64,000 bases of DNA from Brevundimonas sp. UBA6550 (GTDB taxonomy: Bacteria > Pseudomonadota > Alphaproteobacteria > Caulobacterales > Caulobacteraceae): positions 310,001 to 374,000 of the forward strand of contig NZ_DJKE01000012.1 in assembly GCF_002434505.1 (NCBI RefSeq), read 5' to 3'. The first letter of the stretch is position 1. Every line of letters starts with the position of its first letter. Of this stretch, positions 1 through 9,228 are shown in pieces. The notes beneath the pieces are model-generated. The model did not search any database and was not told where the DNA came from. It saw nothing but the letters and a program-made list of their open reading frames with translations. A program made the translations under genes and the position numbers.

Positions 1-1
1 C

Positions 2-457
2 GTCCTGACCGCCGATTGCGCGCCGATCCTGATGGCCGATCCCGAAACCCGCATCGTCGCCGCCGTCCACGCCGGCTGGAAGGGCGCCCTGGGCGGGGTG
101 GTCCACTCCGCCGTCTCGGCCATGCAGGCCCTGGGGGCCGAACCGCGCCGCATCCTGGCCGTGGTCGGACCCTGTATCGCGTCCGCCAGCTATGAGGTCG
201 GCGTGGATTTCGAAGACCGCTTCATCCACCACGATCCCGGCAGCGACCGCTTCTTCCATCCCGGCGAAACCGACGACAAGCGCCAGTTCGACCTGCCCGG
301 CTTCGTGCTGTGGCGGCTGCAGCAGGCCGGCGTGGGTCAGGCCGTCTGGACCGGCCACGACACCTGTGCGGACGCCGACCGGTTCTTCTCCAACCGCCGC
401 GCCTTCCAGCACAACGAACCGGATTTCGGCCGGCTGATTTCGGTAATCGGGGCCTAG
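2..457 (+). CDS. pgeF: Purine nucleoside phosphorylase / laccase-domain protein PgeF (YfiH family), 5' partial
   Basis: The reading frame is open from the first base, so the N-terminus lies outside the window; about 151 C-terminal residues are present. The fragment shows the family's TADCAP and HAGWKG motifs followed by VGPCIA, which in YfiH/PgeF proteins carry the Cys and His zinc ligands. The family acts on purine nucleosides as a cytoplasmic phosphorylase and has been linked to removing mis-incorporated L-Ser from peptidoglycan precursors; that second role fits the cell wall genes next door but is inference here. It converges with lpxC and the two stop ends overlap by four bases. Confidence 0.88.
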   Translation, partial: VLTADCAPILMADPETRIVAAVHAGWKGALGGVVHSAVSAMQALGAEPRRILAVVGPCIASASYEVGVDFEDRFIHHDPGSDRFFHPGETDDKRQFDLPGFVLWRLQQAGVGQAVWTGHDTCADADRFFSNRRAFQHNEPDFGRLISVIGA

Positions 458-1353
458 CCGGCCTGCGCCAGTTCCGGCACGCGCGTCACTTCGCGCCAGG
501 CGTGCGGGGCGGCCAGAAGCGCGCGAACCAGTTTGTTGTTCAGGGCGTGCCCCGCCTTGTAGCCTTCGTAACGACCCAGCAGCGGCGCGCCCAGCACATA
601 CAGATCGCCGATGGCGTCCAGCGCCTTGTGTCGCACGAACTCGCGCTCCATCCGCAGGCCGCTGGGGTTCAGGATGTCGTCGCCGTCGATCACCACGGCG
701 TTCTCCAGCGAACCGCCACGCGCCAGGCCGGCCTTGCGCAGCGCCTCGACCTCATGGGCGAAACCGAAGGTGCGGCACGCCATGATCTCGCGCCGGAAGG
801 TCGCCTCGTCCACGACGAAGTCGATGACCTGATTGCCGATGACTTTGGACGGGAAATCGATCTCGAACCGCATCTCGAAACGGTCGCATGGCATCAGGGC
901 GGCGTGCTTGTCGCCCTCGACCACATGGACCGTCTCCAGGATCTCGATATAGCGCTGCGGCTGCGGCTGCGGGCGGAAACCCGCCCGGTCCAACAGGTTG
1001 ACGAAATCCAGCGCCGATCCGTCCAGGATCGGCAGTTCCGGCCCGTCCACCTCGACCACGGCGTTCGACACGCCCAGGGCCGAGAAGGCCGCCATCAGAT
1101 GCTCGATGGTCGACAGGCGCACGTCGTCGCCATTGGCGATCATGGTGTTCAGGCGCGCATCCACCACGGCCTCGCCCGAGACCGGAATGCGATTGTCGCG
1201 GTCGGTCACGTCGGTGCGCACGAAGACGATGCCCGTGCCCGAGGGCGCGGGCCGAACCGCCAGCCGCACCCGGCGGCCGGTGTGCACCCCCACGCCGGCG
1301 ATGATGGCCGGCGCGACGATGGTGCGTTCGTGATGGTCGTTCCTGACCGACAA
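454..1353 (-). CDS. lpxC: UDP-3-O-acyl-N-acetylglucosamine deacetylase LpxC
   Basis: Zinc-dependent deacetylase that catalyses the committed step of lipid A synthesis in the cytoplasm. The 299-residue protein has the usual length. Zinc ligands can be placed at His85 (STIEHLMAA) and at His242 and Asp246 (HKALDAIGD); His269 in GHALNN is the expected catalytic histidine. It is the last gene of the cell wall cluster, 213 bases downstream of ftsZ and separated from it by a strong hairpin, so it probably has its own promoter. The start chosen is the only one that leaves the N-terminal GVGVHTG motif at its normal place. Confidence 0.96.
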   Translation of the reverse strand: MSVRNDHHERTIVAPAIIAGVGVHTGRRVRLAVRPAPSGTGIVFVRTDVTDRDNRIPVSGEAVVDARLNTMIANGDDVRLSTIEHLMAAFSALGVSNAVVEVDGPELPILDGSALDFVNLLDRAGFRPQPQPQRYIEILETVHVVEGDKHAALMPCDRFEMRFEIDFPSKVIGNQVIDFVVDEATFRREIMACRTFGFAHEVEALRKAGLARGGSLENAVVIDGDDILNPSGLRMEREFVRHKALDAIGDLYVLGAPLLGRYEGYKAGHALNNKLVRALLAAPHAWREVTRVPELAQAG

Positions 1354-1504
1354 ACCGAAAACTCGCTTCTTTCAATGCGTCCCGCACGTCGTGCGGACTA
1401 CGCCCCGCCTTCCGTGTAGCGGCCGCGCCGCAACGACAAAACCAAAGTCCGGTTTCGGATTGTTTCGGTCTGACACACCCGGCCGGGGCGGTGCGAAACG
1501 CCGA

Positions 1505-1533
1505 ACGCCCCGAGGCTCGCGGCCTCGGGGCGT
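1505..1533 (-). terminator. Hairpin downstream of ftsZ, putative terminator
   Basis: A perfect 12-base stem (1505-1516 against 1522-1533) with a five-base loop lies 34 bases past the ftsZ stop codon. The strand downstream has only a weak T tract, so it may be an attenuating hairpin rather than a strong intrinsic terminator. Confidence 0.6.
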
Positions 1534-1566
1534 CCTGATCGATCCTGGGTTCAGGATCGCGGTGTC

Positions 1567-3165
1567 TTAGTTCGCCAGCCGGCGGAGAAAGGATGGGATT
1601 TCCAGGTCGTCATCGGCCTGTCCCGCCTCCGGTTCCGGCTGCTGCGCGGCCTGGGCCGAGCCGCGCGTCTGATGACCATGCTGGGGCGCATAGCCCATGT
1701 CGGCCTGGGGCTGGGTGCGCTTGCCGCGGCCAAACAGGCTCCAGCCGCTGCGGCGATGGTCGCGGTCGTCATAACCGTCGTCGGCCTGCGGCTGCTGGTG
1801 CTGCGGTTGAGACGCGGAACGCTCGCCGTACAGGTCGCCTTGCGGCGCGCGGGCCGCGGCGGGGGCGCGGGTTTCGTATTCTTCGACCCACGGATCGACG
1901 ATGGGGTCCAGGGTGCGCGGCTGCTGCTCGGCGACGCGGATCACCGGCTCGGGACGCGGCTCCGGCTCGCGGGCGGGCGGGGCCTGAAAGGTCGGCACGA
2001 CCGGCGCCGGCTCGATGCGCGGCTCGGGCGCGCGCGGCGCCTCGGCGCGGACCGGCTCGCGATAGGTTTCGCGCGTCGGCTCAGGGGCGCGCGACATCTG
2101 GGCGCCGTACTGGCCGCCGGCCGAGCGACGCGCCTCATGGCTGGCCAGGGGCGCGGAAGCCGGAGCCTGCGGGGCGATCGGCTCGATGCGGCGCACCTCG
2201 CCCTCGTCCATGCCGGTGGCGACCACGGAGACGCGGATCTTGCCATCCAGCGCCGGATCGAAGGCCGCGCCGAAGATGATGTTGGCGTCGCCGTCCACTT
2301 CCGCCGAGATGGCGTTGGCGGCCTCGTCGACTTCCAGCAGGGTCATGTCCAGACCGCCGGTGATGTTCACCAGCACGGCCTTGGCGCCCTTCAGGCTGGT
2401 TTCATCCAGCAGGGGGTTGGCGATGGCGTTCTGTGCGGCCAGCAGGGCGCGGTCGTCGCCGGTCGCCTCGCCGGTGCCCATCATCGCCTTGCCCATTTCG
2501 GACATGACGGCGCGCACGTCGGCGAAGTCCAGATTGATCAGGCCGGGCAGGATCATCAGGTCGGTGATCGAGCGCACGCCCGAGTGCAGGACCTGGTCGG
2601 CCATGCCGAAGGCGTCGGCGAAGGTCGTGCGTTCGTTGGCGACGCGGAACAGGTTCTGGTTCGGAATGACGATCAGGGTGTCGACATAGCGTTGCAGCTC
2701 GGCGACGCCCGCGTCGGCCAGGCGCATGCGGTGACGGCCTTCGAAGGTGAAGGGCTTGGTCACGACGCCGACGGTCAGGATGCCGCGATCGCGCGCGCAT
2801 TTGGCGATGACCGGCGCCGCGCCGGTGCCGGTGCCGCCGCCCATGCCGCAGGTGATGAAGACCATGTGCGCACCTTCCAGGTGCTGATGGATTTCGTCGG
2901 CGGATTCCTCGGCGGCGTTCATGCCGACTTCGGGGTGGGCGCCGGCGCCCAGGCCTTGGGTGATGGTTTCGCCCAGTTGAATGCGGCGATCCGTCTTGGC
3001 GAAGCTGAGGTGCTGCGCGTCGGTGTTGGCCACGACGAACTCGACGCCCTCAAGACCGGCGTCGATCATGTTGTTGACGGCGTTCCCGCCGGCGCCGCCG
3101 ACGCCGAACACGACGATGCGGGGCTTCAGTTCAGTGTGTTGCGGCTTGACCAATGAGAGCGACAT
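1567..3165 (-). CDS. ftsZ: Cell division protein FtsZ
   Basis: Tubulin-like GTPase that polymerises into the Z ring at midcell. The N-terminal GTPase domain carries the tubulin signature [10 protein letters not shown] and the T7-loop region NLDFADV; it is followed by a long low-complexity linker rich in Pro, Arg, Glu and Ala, roughly residues 330-500, and ends with the conserved tail [14 protein letters not shown] that binds FtsA and other partners. At 532 residues it matches the long FtsZ of Caulobacterales rather than the shorter enterobacterial one. A TTG at 3201 would add 12 residues, but the ATG at 3165 gives an N-terminus resembling Caulobacter FtsZ as I recall it. Instead of following ftsA directly it is preceded by a receptor gene and has its own regulatory region. 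Confidence 0.97.
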   Translation of the reverse strand: MSLSLVKPQHTELKPRIVVFGVGGAGGNAVNNMIDAGLEGVEFVVANTDAQHLSFAKTDRRIQLGETITQGLGAGAHPEVGMNAAEESADEIHQHLEGAHMVFITCGMGGGTGTGAAPVIAKCARDRGILTVGVVTKPFTFEGRHRMRLADAGVAELQRYVDTLIVIPNQNLFRVANERTTFADAFGMADQVLHSGVRSITDLMILPGLINLDFADVRAVMSEMGKAMMGTGEATGDDRALLAAQNAIANPLLDETSLKGAKAVLVNITGGLDMTLLEVDEAANAISAEVDGDANIIFGAAFDPALDGKIRVSVVATGMDEGEVRRIEPIAPQAPASAPLASHEARRSAGGQYGAQMSRAPEPTRETYREPVRAEAPRAPEPRIEPAPVVPTFQAPPAREPEPRPEPVIRVAEQQPRTLDPIVDPWVEEYETRAPAAARAPQGDLYGERSASQPQHQQPQADDGYDDRDHRRSGWSLFGRGKRTQPQADMGYAPQHGHQTRGSAQAAQQPEPEAGQADDDLEIPSFLRRLAN

Positions 3166-3231
3166 TTTCGTGTTTCCGACCTGCTGACCCGCCCCTTCCA
3201 ACCAACCGACCGCCCCGCCGAATCGCTTTGG

Positions 3232-3295
3232 TTATGAGCGCGTTAAGGATTGCGCCCACGAAGGTTAAGAGAAGGTTACGGCGATAATGTGAGTC
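3232..3295 (-). promoter_or_regulatory. ftsZ upstream region with two CtrA-like boxes and a GANTC site
   Basis: Between the receptor terminator and the ftsZ start lie TTAT-N7-TTAA (3232-3246) and TTAA-N7-TTAC (3265-3279), each one base off the CtrA consensus TTAA-N7-TTAA, plus a CcrM methylation site GAGTC at 3291-3295. In Caulobacter crescentus CtrA represses ftsZ and a promoter GANTC site makes its transcription depend on CcrM. The sites are seen directly; their use here is inferred. Confidence 0.6.
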
Positions 3296-3353
3296 GGGCC
3301 GAACGCCACCCCCATCCAAAAGCTTGGCCGCAGTTTTCCTTGCACAAAAGAAT

Positions 3354-3379
3354 AAGGGCGGCCCCGAAGGACCGCCCTT
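3354..3379 (-). terminator. Rho-independent terminator of the TonB-dependent receptor gene
   Basis: An eight-base GC-rich stem (3354-3361 with 3372-3379), extended by two more pairs after a mismatch, is followed on the minus strand by a T-rich run. It sits 23 bases past the receptor stop codon and should insulate ftsZ from receptor transcription. Confidence 0.8.
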
Positions 3380-3402
3380 TCCCCAGTCGTTGATCGGCCG
3401 TC

Positions 3403-6400
3403 TTACCAGGGACGGTAGTTCAAGCCGATGGTGAAGCGACGACCGTAAGGGTCGAAGTTGGAATACAGCGTAGTTCCCAGCCAAGGCGATTGCTCGGCGT
3501 CGAAGATGTTGGTTACCCCGCCACGTATCGTCAGATCGTCACGAATGTTCCAACGGACCATCAAGTCGTTCCGAACGAAGGCGCCCGTGTCGATGCCTTC
3601 CAACGGGCGTTGATCCGGGTTCAGAATAAAGTCCCGAGGCTTGATGATCGACTGCGACGACTGCCAGTCGGCGCTCCATGTTACACGCCAAGCCTCGTTC
3701 GGCGCCCAGCTAAGAGCAGAAGTGAAGCGGACGCGCGGGTACGAGCCACCTGTAACGGCATAGCCAGCGTAAGACGTTACATCGCCCGGATCGTTGACGT
3801 TGTTGTAATTGTCCTGCTGGATCAGCCAGCTGCCATTGATCGAGTAGTCGAAGCGGCCCCAGTTGCGACCCAACATGTCCTGACTATCCAAGGAATAGCT
3901 GGCCCCGAAGTCAAGGCCGCGAACTTCCCGTTTGGCGTAGTTAAGTGGACGCTGAATGAAGGCCCCGATCGGATCGGTCGCCGGAGCGCCAACCTTAAAG
4001 GCCTCCGAGCGTTCCTGGGCGTTCCCCGGATTGGCAACGGCTGCGTTGTTACGGAAGATGTCGGCGCAAGCCAAAGCGTTCAGGCTTGGACCCTTGACGC
4101 AGTTTTCGGCGATCGTAACAGCACCGACCGCAGCGATGACGTCGTCAATGGCGATGTCATAGTAATCAAGGACCATGCTGAAGTTCGGAATAAAGCGCGG
4201 CTTCAATACGACTGAGAAGGTGAAGGATTTCGACTCCTCCGGCTTCAGGTTCACGTTGCCGCCGTTTTGGCCCGAGATGCCTGAAGAATACAGCGGCCGG
4301 TAGTCGTCCTCAGTCGACGCCGTAGTGCCGGCGAAGTCATAGGTCAGCCCCTTGGCCTCCGCCAAGGCGGTGCAGTTCTTGATCCGATTTGCCTTTTCCT
4401 CGGCCGAGATCGAACCATTTATCTGCCGGGTGTCGCAGGGATCTACGACATTATTCCAGAAGGTCTGGCTGAGTGGGCGGAAGCTCTCAGAAAGAGTAGG
4501 GACGCGAATCGACGTATTATAGCTGGTCTTGATCGCGATATCCGGGATCGGGCGATAGACCAGATTGACGCCATAAACATCCTGCCCGCCTACAGTCGTA
4601 TAGTCCGAGTAGCGGTAAGATCCGCTCAATTCAGCGTACTGACCGAGGAAACTGTCGCGCAGTAGCGGGACCGAGACTTCGGCGAACCCTTCCGTTGTTT
4701 CGTACTCCGCCGGCAGGAAGTCTGCGCCAGTATTGAGTTGAAGACGACGTTGGCCGGTGTCAGCCGAACGGCCGATGCCTTGCGTGAACTCCTTGCGGTA
4801 CTCCGCGCCGATCGCAACGCCGATCGGGCCAGCACCCCAGAAGTCCCAAAGCTGACCGGAGACCGAACCGACCGCGTCGTGCTGTTCGTTACGTTCCCTT
4901 ACACGAATGGTCGCATCGATGTAGTTCAACGCCTCGGCGCTTTGGTTGCCGGCACCAAAGATATTCAGCGGCACGCATTGATCGATGGCTGCGCGGCCTT
5001 CAGCGCTGCCGCCGACAGTCCCGCCGCGAATCGGGTCGGGCAAGGCGATGCCCCGCTTATCTAACAGTTTGGCGCGGCACACGATTGCGCCCGGCGTTCC
5101 CAGCACGCCAGCGTTATCGAAGACCGAGTCTGCTGCGAAATGCAGACGCTCTACATCCACACCACGTTCAGCGTTGATGTTGTCCATCCGACCGTAGGTG
5201 TAGCCCAGATCCCAGCCGAAGTTCTTGATGAAACCGACTTGATCATAGTTGCCGCTGAGTGACGCGACATAACGCTGAATCTCACGGTTATTCGACTGAG
5301 TACGATCGGGACCGAAGGCGACGTGCCGCGCCCAAGGGGCAGCAACAGGCGTCAGTGTAGCGCCCGCGCCATTCAATGTCGGCGCGCCATAGTTCGTGAC
5401 CATGTTGCCAGCGATCATGGTCTTCAGAGCAGCCGGAACAAAGGCGTTATCCGACCAGCGCATGACCGCGTTGTTGGCGCCGACATTGTTGCCCCCGATG
5501 CTGACATGGCGGGTGTCGGGCACAGCAGAATCGTTCAGATACCAATCGAAGAACGAAGGTTGCGTCGCGATGAACGTGTCCTCTGTCACATACTTGGCTT
5601 CGACATAGGCCGATATATTGTTTGTGACCTTGAGATTGGCGCCCACTTGATAGCGCTGCGATTCGGAGTCAGGCAGGCGGCTAAATCCTGAAACCTCAGC
5701 CACGTTCAGACCATCGCCACCGATGTTGTAGATGCGGTTGGCGCCGACATTGCCGATACGGGCGCCGAAGTTCGCAAGACGCGAATTCGCCCCATCAAAG
5801 TAGTAGGTCTTGCTCGGATCCACGCTATAGCAGGCCGCAGAAGAGAAGCTCGAACAATTCGCCAGGGTGATGTTTGGGTTCGAGGTGGCTGTGGGCTGCT
5901 GAGCGTTCGCGAGGGTGGTCTGCCCCCAACGCGGACGGTCGATGCGGTTCACGCCGAAGAACAACTGGTTGTCGTAGATGCCGTCGTTGTTCGGGCCGAT
6001 CGCAAGACTGGTGGGATCGGCGTCCATGCCAATGACGATTGGCGCGCGACGCAGCCAATCGATGTCTAGGCTGTCGACGGGATCCTGCTTTTCGTATTCA
6101 CCGAACGCATAAACGTTCAGACGATCATCAAAGAAATTCTTGCCGATCAAACCGGAAATACGTTGGGCCGCCTGGCCATCCTCGTTGATCTGCGAGTAGT
6201 TGCTGTCGATCTCGAGCCCCTCGAAGTCCTTTCTCAGGGTGAAATTAAGCACGCCCGACACGGCGTCGGCGCCATAGATGGACGAGGCGCCGCCCGTTAT
6301 GATCTCGACGTTCTGGATCAGAAGGCGCGGAATGCTATCGATATCCACAGCAAGGGTGGCACCTTGCGACCCAACGTGACGTCGACCATCGACGAGAGTC

Positions 6401-6759
6401 AGCGTACGGCCGCTGCCAAGAGCCCGTAAGTTAGCCAGCGCCAAGCCGCCGGTGTTCAGATTGCCGGTGGTGTCGGAAGGAATTTGGGAGTTCGACAGCG
6501 CCGGAATCGTCGCCAGGTAGTCGATCATGGTCGCTGCGCCGGTTTCCAGCAGCGTTTCCCGATCAACCTGAATTAGCGGCGTCGGCGCAGTCGTGGGGTC
6601 ACGCCGAATACGCGACCCGGTGACGACGATTTCCTCGACTTGGGTGGCGTCAGTCGCTTGCACACCCGCCTGCTGAACTTGGGCCCACGCGGGCGCGGAG
6701 ATCGCGACGAGCCCGGCCAGAACGGTCGTCCCAAACAAATAGTTACGCTTCAGCTTCAT
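3403..6759 (-). CDS. TonB-dependent receptor
   Basis: Outer membrane active transporter of unknown substrate, 1118 residues. It begins with a signal peptide (MKLKRNYLFG onward, cleavage after AWAQ near residue 27), then a TonB-box-like EEIVVTGSRIRR, a plug domain with the GASSIYGADAVSGV motif near residues 155-170, and a long beta-barrel ending in an aromatic residue (NYRPW), as outer membrane proteins do. Its size and NFTLRKDF-type plug match the large TonB receptors of Caulobacterales and sphingomonads that import oligosaccharides or peptides. The coding sequence is visibly more A/T-rich and uses a wider range of codons than all neighbours, suggesting later arrival between ftsA and ftsZ. 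It has its own upstream region and terminator. Confidence 0.93.
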   Translation of the reverse strand: MKLKRNYLFGTTVLAGLVAISAPAWAQVQQAGVQATDATQVEEIVVTGSRIRRDPTTAPTPLIQVDRETLLETGAATMIDYLATIPALSNSQIPSDTTGNLNTGGLALANLRALGSGRTLTLVDGRRHVGSQGATLAVDIDSIPRLLIQNVEIITGGASSIYGADAVSGVLNFTLRKDFEGLEIDSNYSQINEDGQAAQRISGLIGKNFFDDRLNVYAFGEYEKQDPVDSLDIDWLRRAPIVIGMDADPTSLAIGPNNDGIYDNQLFFGVNRIDRPRWGQTTLANAQQPTATSNPNITLANCSSFSSAACYSVDPSKTYYFDGANSRLANFGARIGNVGANRIYNIGGDGLNVAEVSGFSRLPDSESQRYQVGANLKVTNNISAYVEAKYVTEDTFIATQPSFFDWYLNDSAVPDTRHVSIGGNNVGANNAVMRWSDNAFVPAALKTMIAGNMVTNYGAPTLNGAGATLTPVAAPWARHVAFGPDRTQSNNREIQRYVASLSGNYDQVGFIKNFGWDLGYTYGRMDNINAERGVDVERLHFAADSVFDNAGVLGTPGAIVCRAKLLDKRGIALPDPIRGGTVGGSAEGRAAIDQCVPLNIFGAGNQSAEALNYIDATIRVRERNEQHDAVGSVSGQLWDFWGAGPIGVAIGAEYRKEFTQGIGRSADTGQRRLQLNTGADFLPAEYETTEGFAEVSVPLLRDSFLGQYAELSGSYRYSDYTTVGGQDVYGVNLVYRPIPDIAIKTSYNTSIRVPTLSESFRPLSQTFWNNVVDPCDTRQINGSISAEEKANRIKNCTALAEAKGLTYDFAGTTASTEDDYRPLYSSGISGQNGGNVNLKPEESKSFTFSVVLKPRFIPNFSMVLDYYDIAIDDVIAAVGAVTIAENCVKGPSLNALACADIFRNNAAVANPGNAQERSEAFKVGAPATDPIGAFIQRPLNYAKREVRGLDFGASYSLDSQDMLGRNWGRFDYSINGSWLIQQDNYNNVNDPGDVTSYAGYAVTGGSYPRVRFTSALSWAPNEAWRVTWSADWQSSQSIIKPRDFILNPDQRPLEGIDTGAFVRNDLMVRWNIRDDLTIRGGVTNIFDAEQSPWLGTTLYSNFDPYGRRFTIGLNYRPW

Positions 6760-6841
6760 ATTGGTTAGCCCCCACTAAAATCAAAACCCAGCCAGCCGAG
6801 TCACAGTGCTCGACGGCTTCAAGGCAAATCGTCTAGCAAAA

Positions 6842-6937
6842 TGTGTCAGCCAAGCAACCATTGTGTCCCAAATCGGGCCGTCACAAGTCGTTTATGTTAC
6901 AGCTAAGACACAGTTATTTGAGATTCAGCTTGTGACA
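6842..6937. promoter_or_regulatory. Receptor upstream region with repeated TGTGTC/GACACA words
   Basis: The 233-base gap between ftsA and the receptor gene is A/T-rich. It contains TGTGTC at 6842 and 6862, GTCACA at 6880, the inverted word GACACA at 6907 and TGTGACA at 6931. The recurrence suggests operator half-sites for a regulator of the receptor, but no factor can be named and the spacing is irregular. Confidence 0.3.
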
Positions 6938-6992
6938 CGTGGGAAGGAAGCCTGACCATGAGGACGGCTAACCGTGCGCGTCGCCCGATGCG

Positions 6993-8327
6993 TCAGAGAT
7001 TATCCCGCAACCACCCCGCCACCCGTCCCACCACGTTGCCGCGGTGGATCTTCGGGGCGTCCGCCGCCGTAATCTGCCGGGCCATCAGCTTCCTGGCGGA
7101 TACCGCTTCGCGGGGGCCGTAGGCGGCGCGGAGGAGGACGCCGGCGGTGGCGCAGAAGGCAGGGCCGGAGGCGGCGTCGGCCAAATGTGGCGCTCGTTGG
7201 GGTTTTCCGAGGCGGACGGGGCGGTCGAAGACGCGCACGGCGAGTTCGCGCACGCCGTTCAGCTGGCTGGCGCCGCCGGTCAGAACCAGGCCCGCGCCGG
7301 GCTCCAGGCCGACGCCGGCGTTTTTCAGACGATCACGGAGCAGTTCGAGGGTTTCCTCGACGCGCGGGGCGATCACGGTCTTCAGCATGGCGCGGGGCAC
7401 GATGACCGGGCCGGCGGAGGCTTCCTCGCCGCGCGGGGGGGCCTCCAGCATTTCGCGGTCTTCATTGGCGCTGGCCATGGCCGAGCCGTGCAGGGTCTTC
7501 AGGCGTTCGGCGCCGACCTTGGACGTCGACAGGCCGCGGGCGATATCGGAGGTGACGTGGTCGCCGCCGACATTCAGGCTTTCTATATGCAGCAAGGATC
7601 GACCGCCCCAGACGGCGGCGCTGGTCGAACCGCCGCCCATGTCGATGCAGACGGCGCCTAGGTCCATCTCGTCCTCTTCCAGCGCAGCCAGGGACGAGAC
7701 GACAGGTGCGGCGGCCACGCCCTGCAGGTCCAGGTGCGCCAGTTCAAGGCAATGGCTCAGGGTCGTGAAGACGTTCTCGGCCATGGAAACGACCAGCAGG
7801 TCCAGCCCCAGGGAGCCGCCGCGCATGGAGCGCGGATCGTGCACGCCGCGTGCGCCGTCCACCGACCAGGCGATGGGTAGGACATGGATCGGGCGGCGAT
7901 TGGGCAGGCGGATCTGGGCCAGGGCCATGCCGATGGCGCGCGCCAGGTCGGCGTCCCCGACGGGATTGGCGCCGAGCGAAACGCGGGCCTGGACCCGGTG
8001 GCTGGCCATCTGGCCGATGGCGGTCGTGACGACGACGCCGGAGACCGGGCTCTGGGCCGCGCGTTCGGCGCGTTCCACGGCGTGACCGATCGCCTGGGCG
8101 GCCTCGTCCATATTGATGATGGCCCCGCCCTTCACGCCCTTGGACTGGACGTGGCTGGCGCCCGCGACACGGATGGTGCGGTCGGCGTGGCGCACGCCGT
8201 CCGGCTTCATGATGAAGCACGAGACCTTGGACTGACCGATGTCCAGGGCGGCGATCACGGGCGCGCGCCCGGCGCGGGGGTCCATGCCCCGACCCTGATC
8301 ATTGGCTGCGCGCGGCTTTCCCGACAT
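6993..8327 (-). CDS. ftsA: Cell division protein FtsA
   Basis: Actin-like ATPase that anchors FtsZ filaments to the inner membrane. Motifs of the fold are visible: phosphate 1 ALDIGQSKVSCFI near the N-terminus, phosphate 2 CIDMGGGSTS in the middle, and LTGGASQLNGV toward the C-terminus. The last residues (VGRVAGWLRDNL) form the expected amphipathic membrane-targeting helix. The 444-residue length assumes the ATG at 8327, 13 bases after the ftsQ stop with an AGGA-containing leader; an ATG at 8285 is the alternative. Frame upstream of 8327 overlaps ftsQ and was left out. Confidence 0.95.
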   Translation of the reverse strand: MSGKPRAANDQGRGMDPRAGRAPVIAALDIGQSKVSCFIMKPDGVRHADRTIRVAGASHVQSKGVKGGAIINMDEAAQAIGHAVERAERAAQSPVSGVVVTTAIGQMASHRVQARVSLGANPVGDADLARAIGMALAQIRLPNRRPIHVLPIAWSVDGARGVHDPRSMRGGSLGLDLLVVSMAENVFTTLSHCLELAHLDLQGVAAAPVVSSLAALEEDEMDLGAVCIDMGGGSTSAAVWGGRSLLHIESLNVGGDHVTSDIARGLSTSKVGAERLKTLHGSAMASANEDREMLEAPPRGEEASAGPVIVPRAMLKTVIAPRVEETLELLRDRLKNAGVGLEPGAGLVLTGGASQLNGVRELAVRVFDRPVRLGKPQRAPHLADAASGPAFCATAGVLLRAAYGPREAVSARKLMARQITAADAPKIHRGNVVGRVAGWLRDNL

Positions 8328-8340
8328 CTGGTTCCGGTCC

Positions 8341-9228
8341 TTAAGCGTCGCCGGTCGGTCGCACCGCGACCTCGTCCGGGGTTCTGAGATCGACCCGGGC
8401 GAAACCCAGGTCGAGCAGGCGTTCGCGCTGATCCAGCGCATCGAGGCGGATCAGGGCCGCCTCCTGTTCGGTGGCGGGCAGCTGGATCAGGCTGCCGTCC
8501 TTGAGCCGCAGGTCCCAGCGCCGCTCGTCCACGCGGACCAGGGCGTCGATCTTGTTCATCAGGCGCGGACGCTGGGCCAGAAGCGGCAGGATCTCGCCCG
8601 CCGCCACATCGGCGCCCTTGCCTACCACCAGCGGCAGGGTGGGATAGCGGCGGGCGTCGGCGCCGGTGATCACCTGGCCGCGCGCGTCGATGACCTTGAT
8701 CTGTCCCGCTTCCTGCCAGACGGCCAGTCGGTCATGCTCCTTGACCTCGACGATCAGGGTGTCGGGCAGCAGGCGCACGACCCGCGCCGACTTGACCCAG
8801 CCCACGCCCTGCACGCGGTCGCGAATGGCGTCCAGCTTCAGGCTGGTGATCGGCTGGCCGGAATAAAGACCCAGCGCCTGGCGGATGGCCGGCTCGGCCT
8901 CGGCCGAGGCGCCGGTGACGTGCACCCGCTTCAGCGTCAGCCCCATGCCGGATGTCAGATTGTCGACGCCATGCGACACCGAGGCGCCGATCCGTTCGGC
9001 CCGTGCGCCGGTCGCCAGCACCCCGACCAGCAACAGGGCGCCGGCGCCCAGGGCGATGATCGCGGTGCGAGGCGAGATATCGACACGTCCGATGGCGGCC
9101 ATCTTGCCCGGAATAGCCGAGGCGTTCTGGGCGCCGCCGCGCGAGCGCCCGCCGTTCCTGGGCGCCGCGCCGCGTCCTGGCGCCTGGCCCGAACCCTGTC
9201 GCCGACCGCCGCGAACTACCGCGGGCAT
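8341..9228 (-). CDS. ftsQ: Cell division protein FtsQ
   Basis: Bitopic inner membrane protein of the divisome that links early and late division proteins. A basic, glycine-rich cytoplasmic tail of about 60 residues is followed by one membrane helix ([19 protein letters not shown]), then a POTRA domain ([17 protein letters not shown]) and the FtsQ beta domain. The ATG at 9228 is chosen because a GGAGG ribosome site lies seven bases upstream; it overlaps the end of ddlB by 13 bases. The seven extra upstream residues of the open frame are not needed. Confidence 0.93.
   Translation of the reverse strand: MPAVVRGGRRQGSGQAPGRGAAPRNGGRSRGGAQNASAIPGKMAAIGRVDISPRTAIIALGAGALLLVGVLATGARAERIGASVSHGVDNLTSGMGLTLKRVHVTGASAEAEPAIRQALGLYSGQPITSLKLDAIRDRVQGVGWVKSARVVRLLPDTLIVEVKEHDRLAVWQEAGQIKVIDARGQVITGADARRYPTLPLVVGKGADVAAGEILPLLAQRPRLMNKIDALVRVDERRWDLRLKDGSLIQLPATEQEAALIRLDALDQRERLLDLGFARVDLRTPDEVAVRPTGDA

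Noticed and set aside
3166..3201. TTG start giving a longer FtsZ
   Set aside because: The added residues are not FtsZ-like, and the ATG at 3165 matches the known N-terminal pattern of Caulobacter FtsZ.
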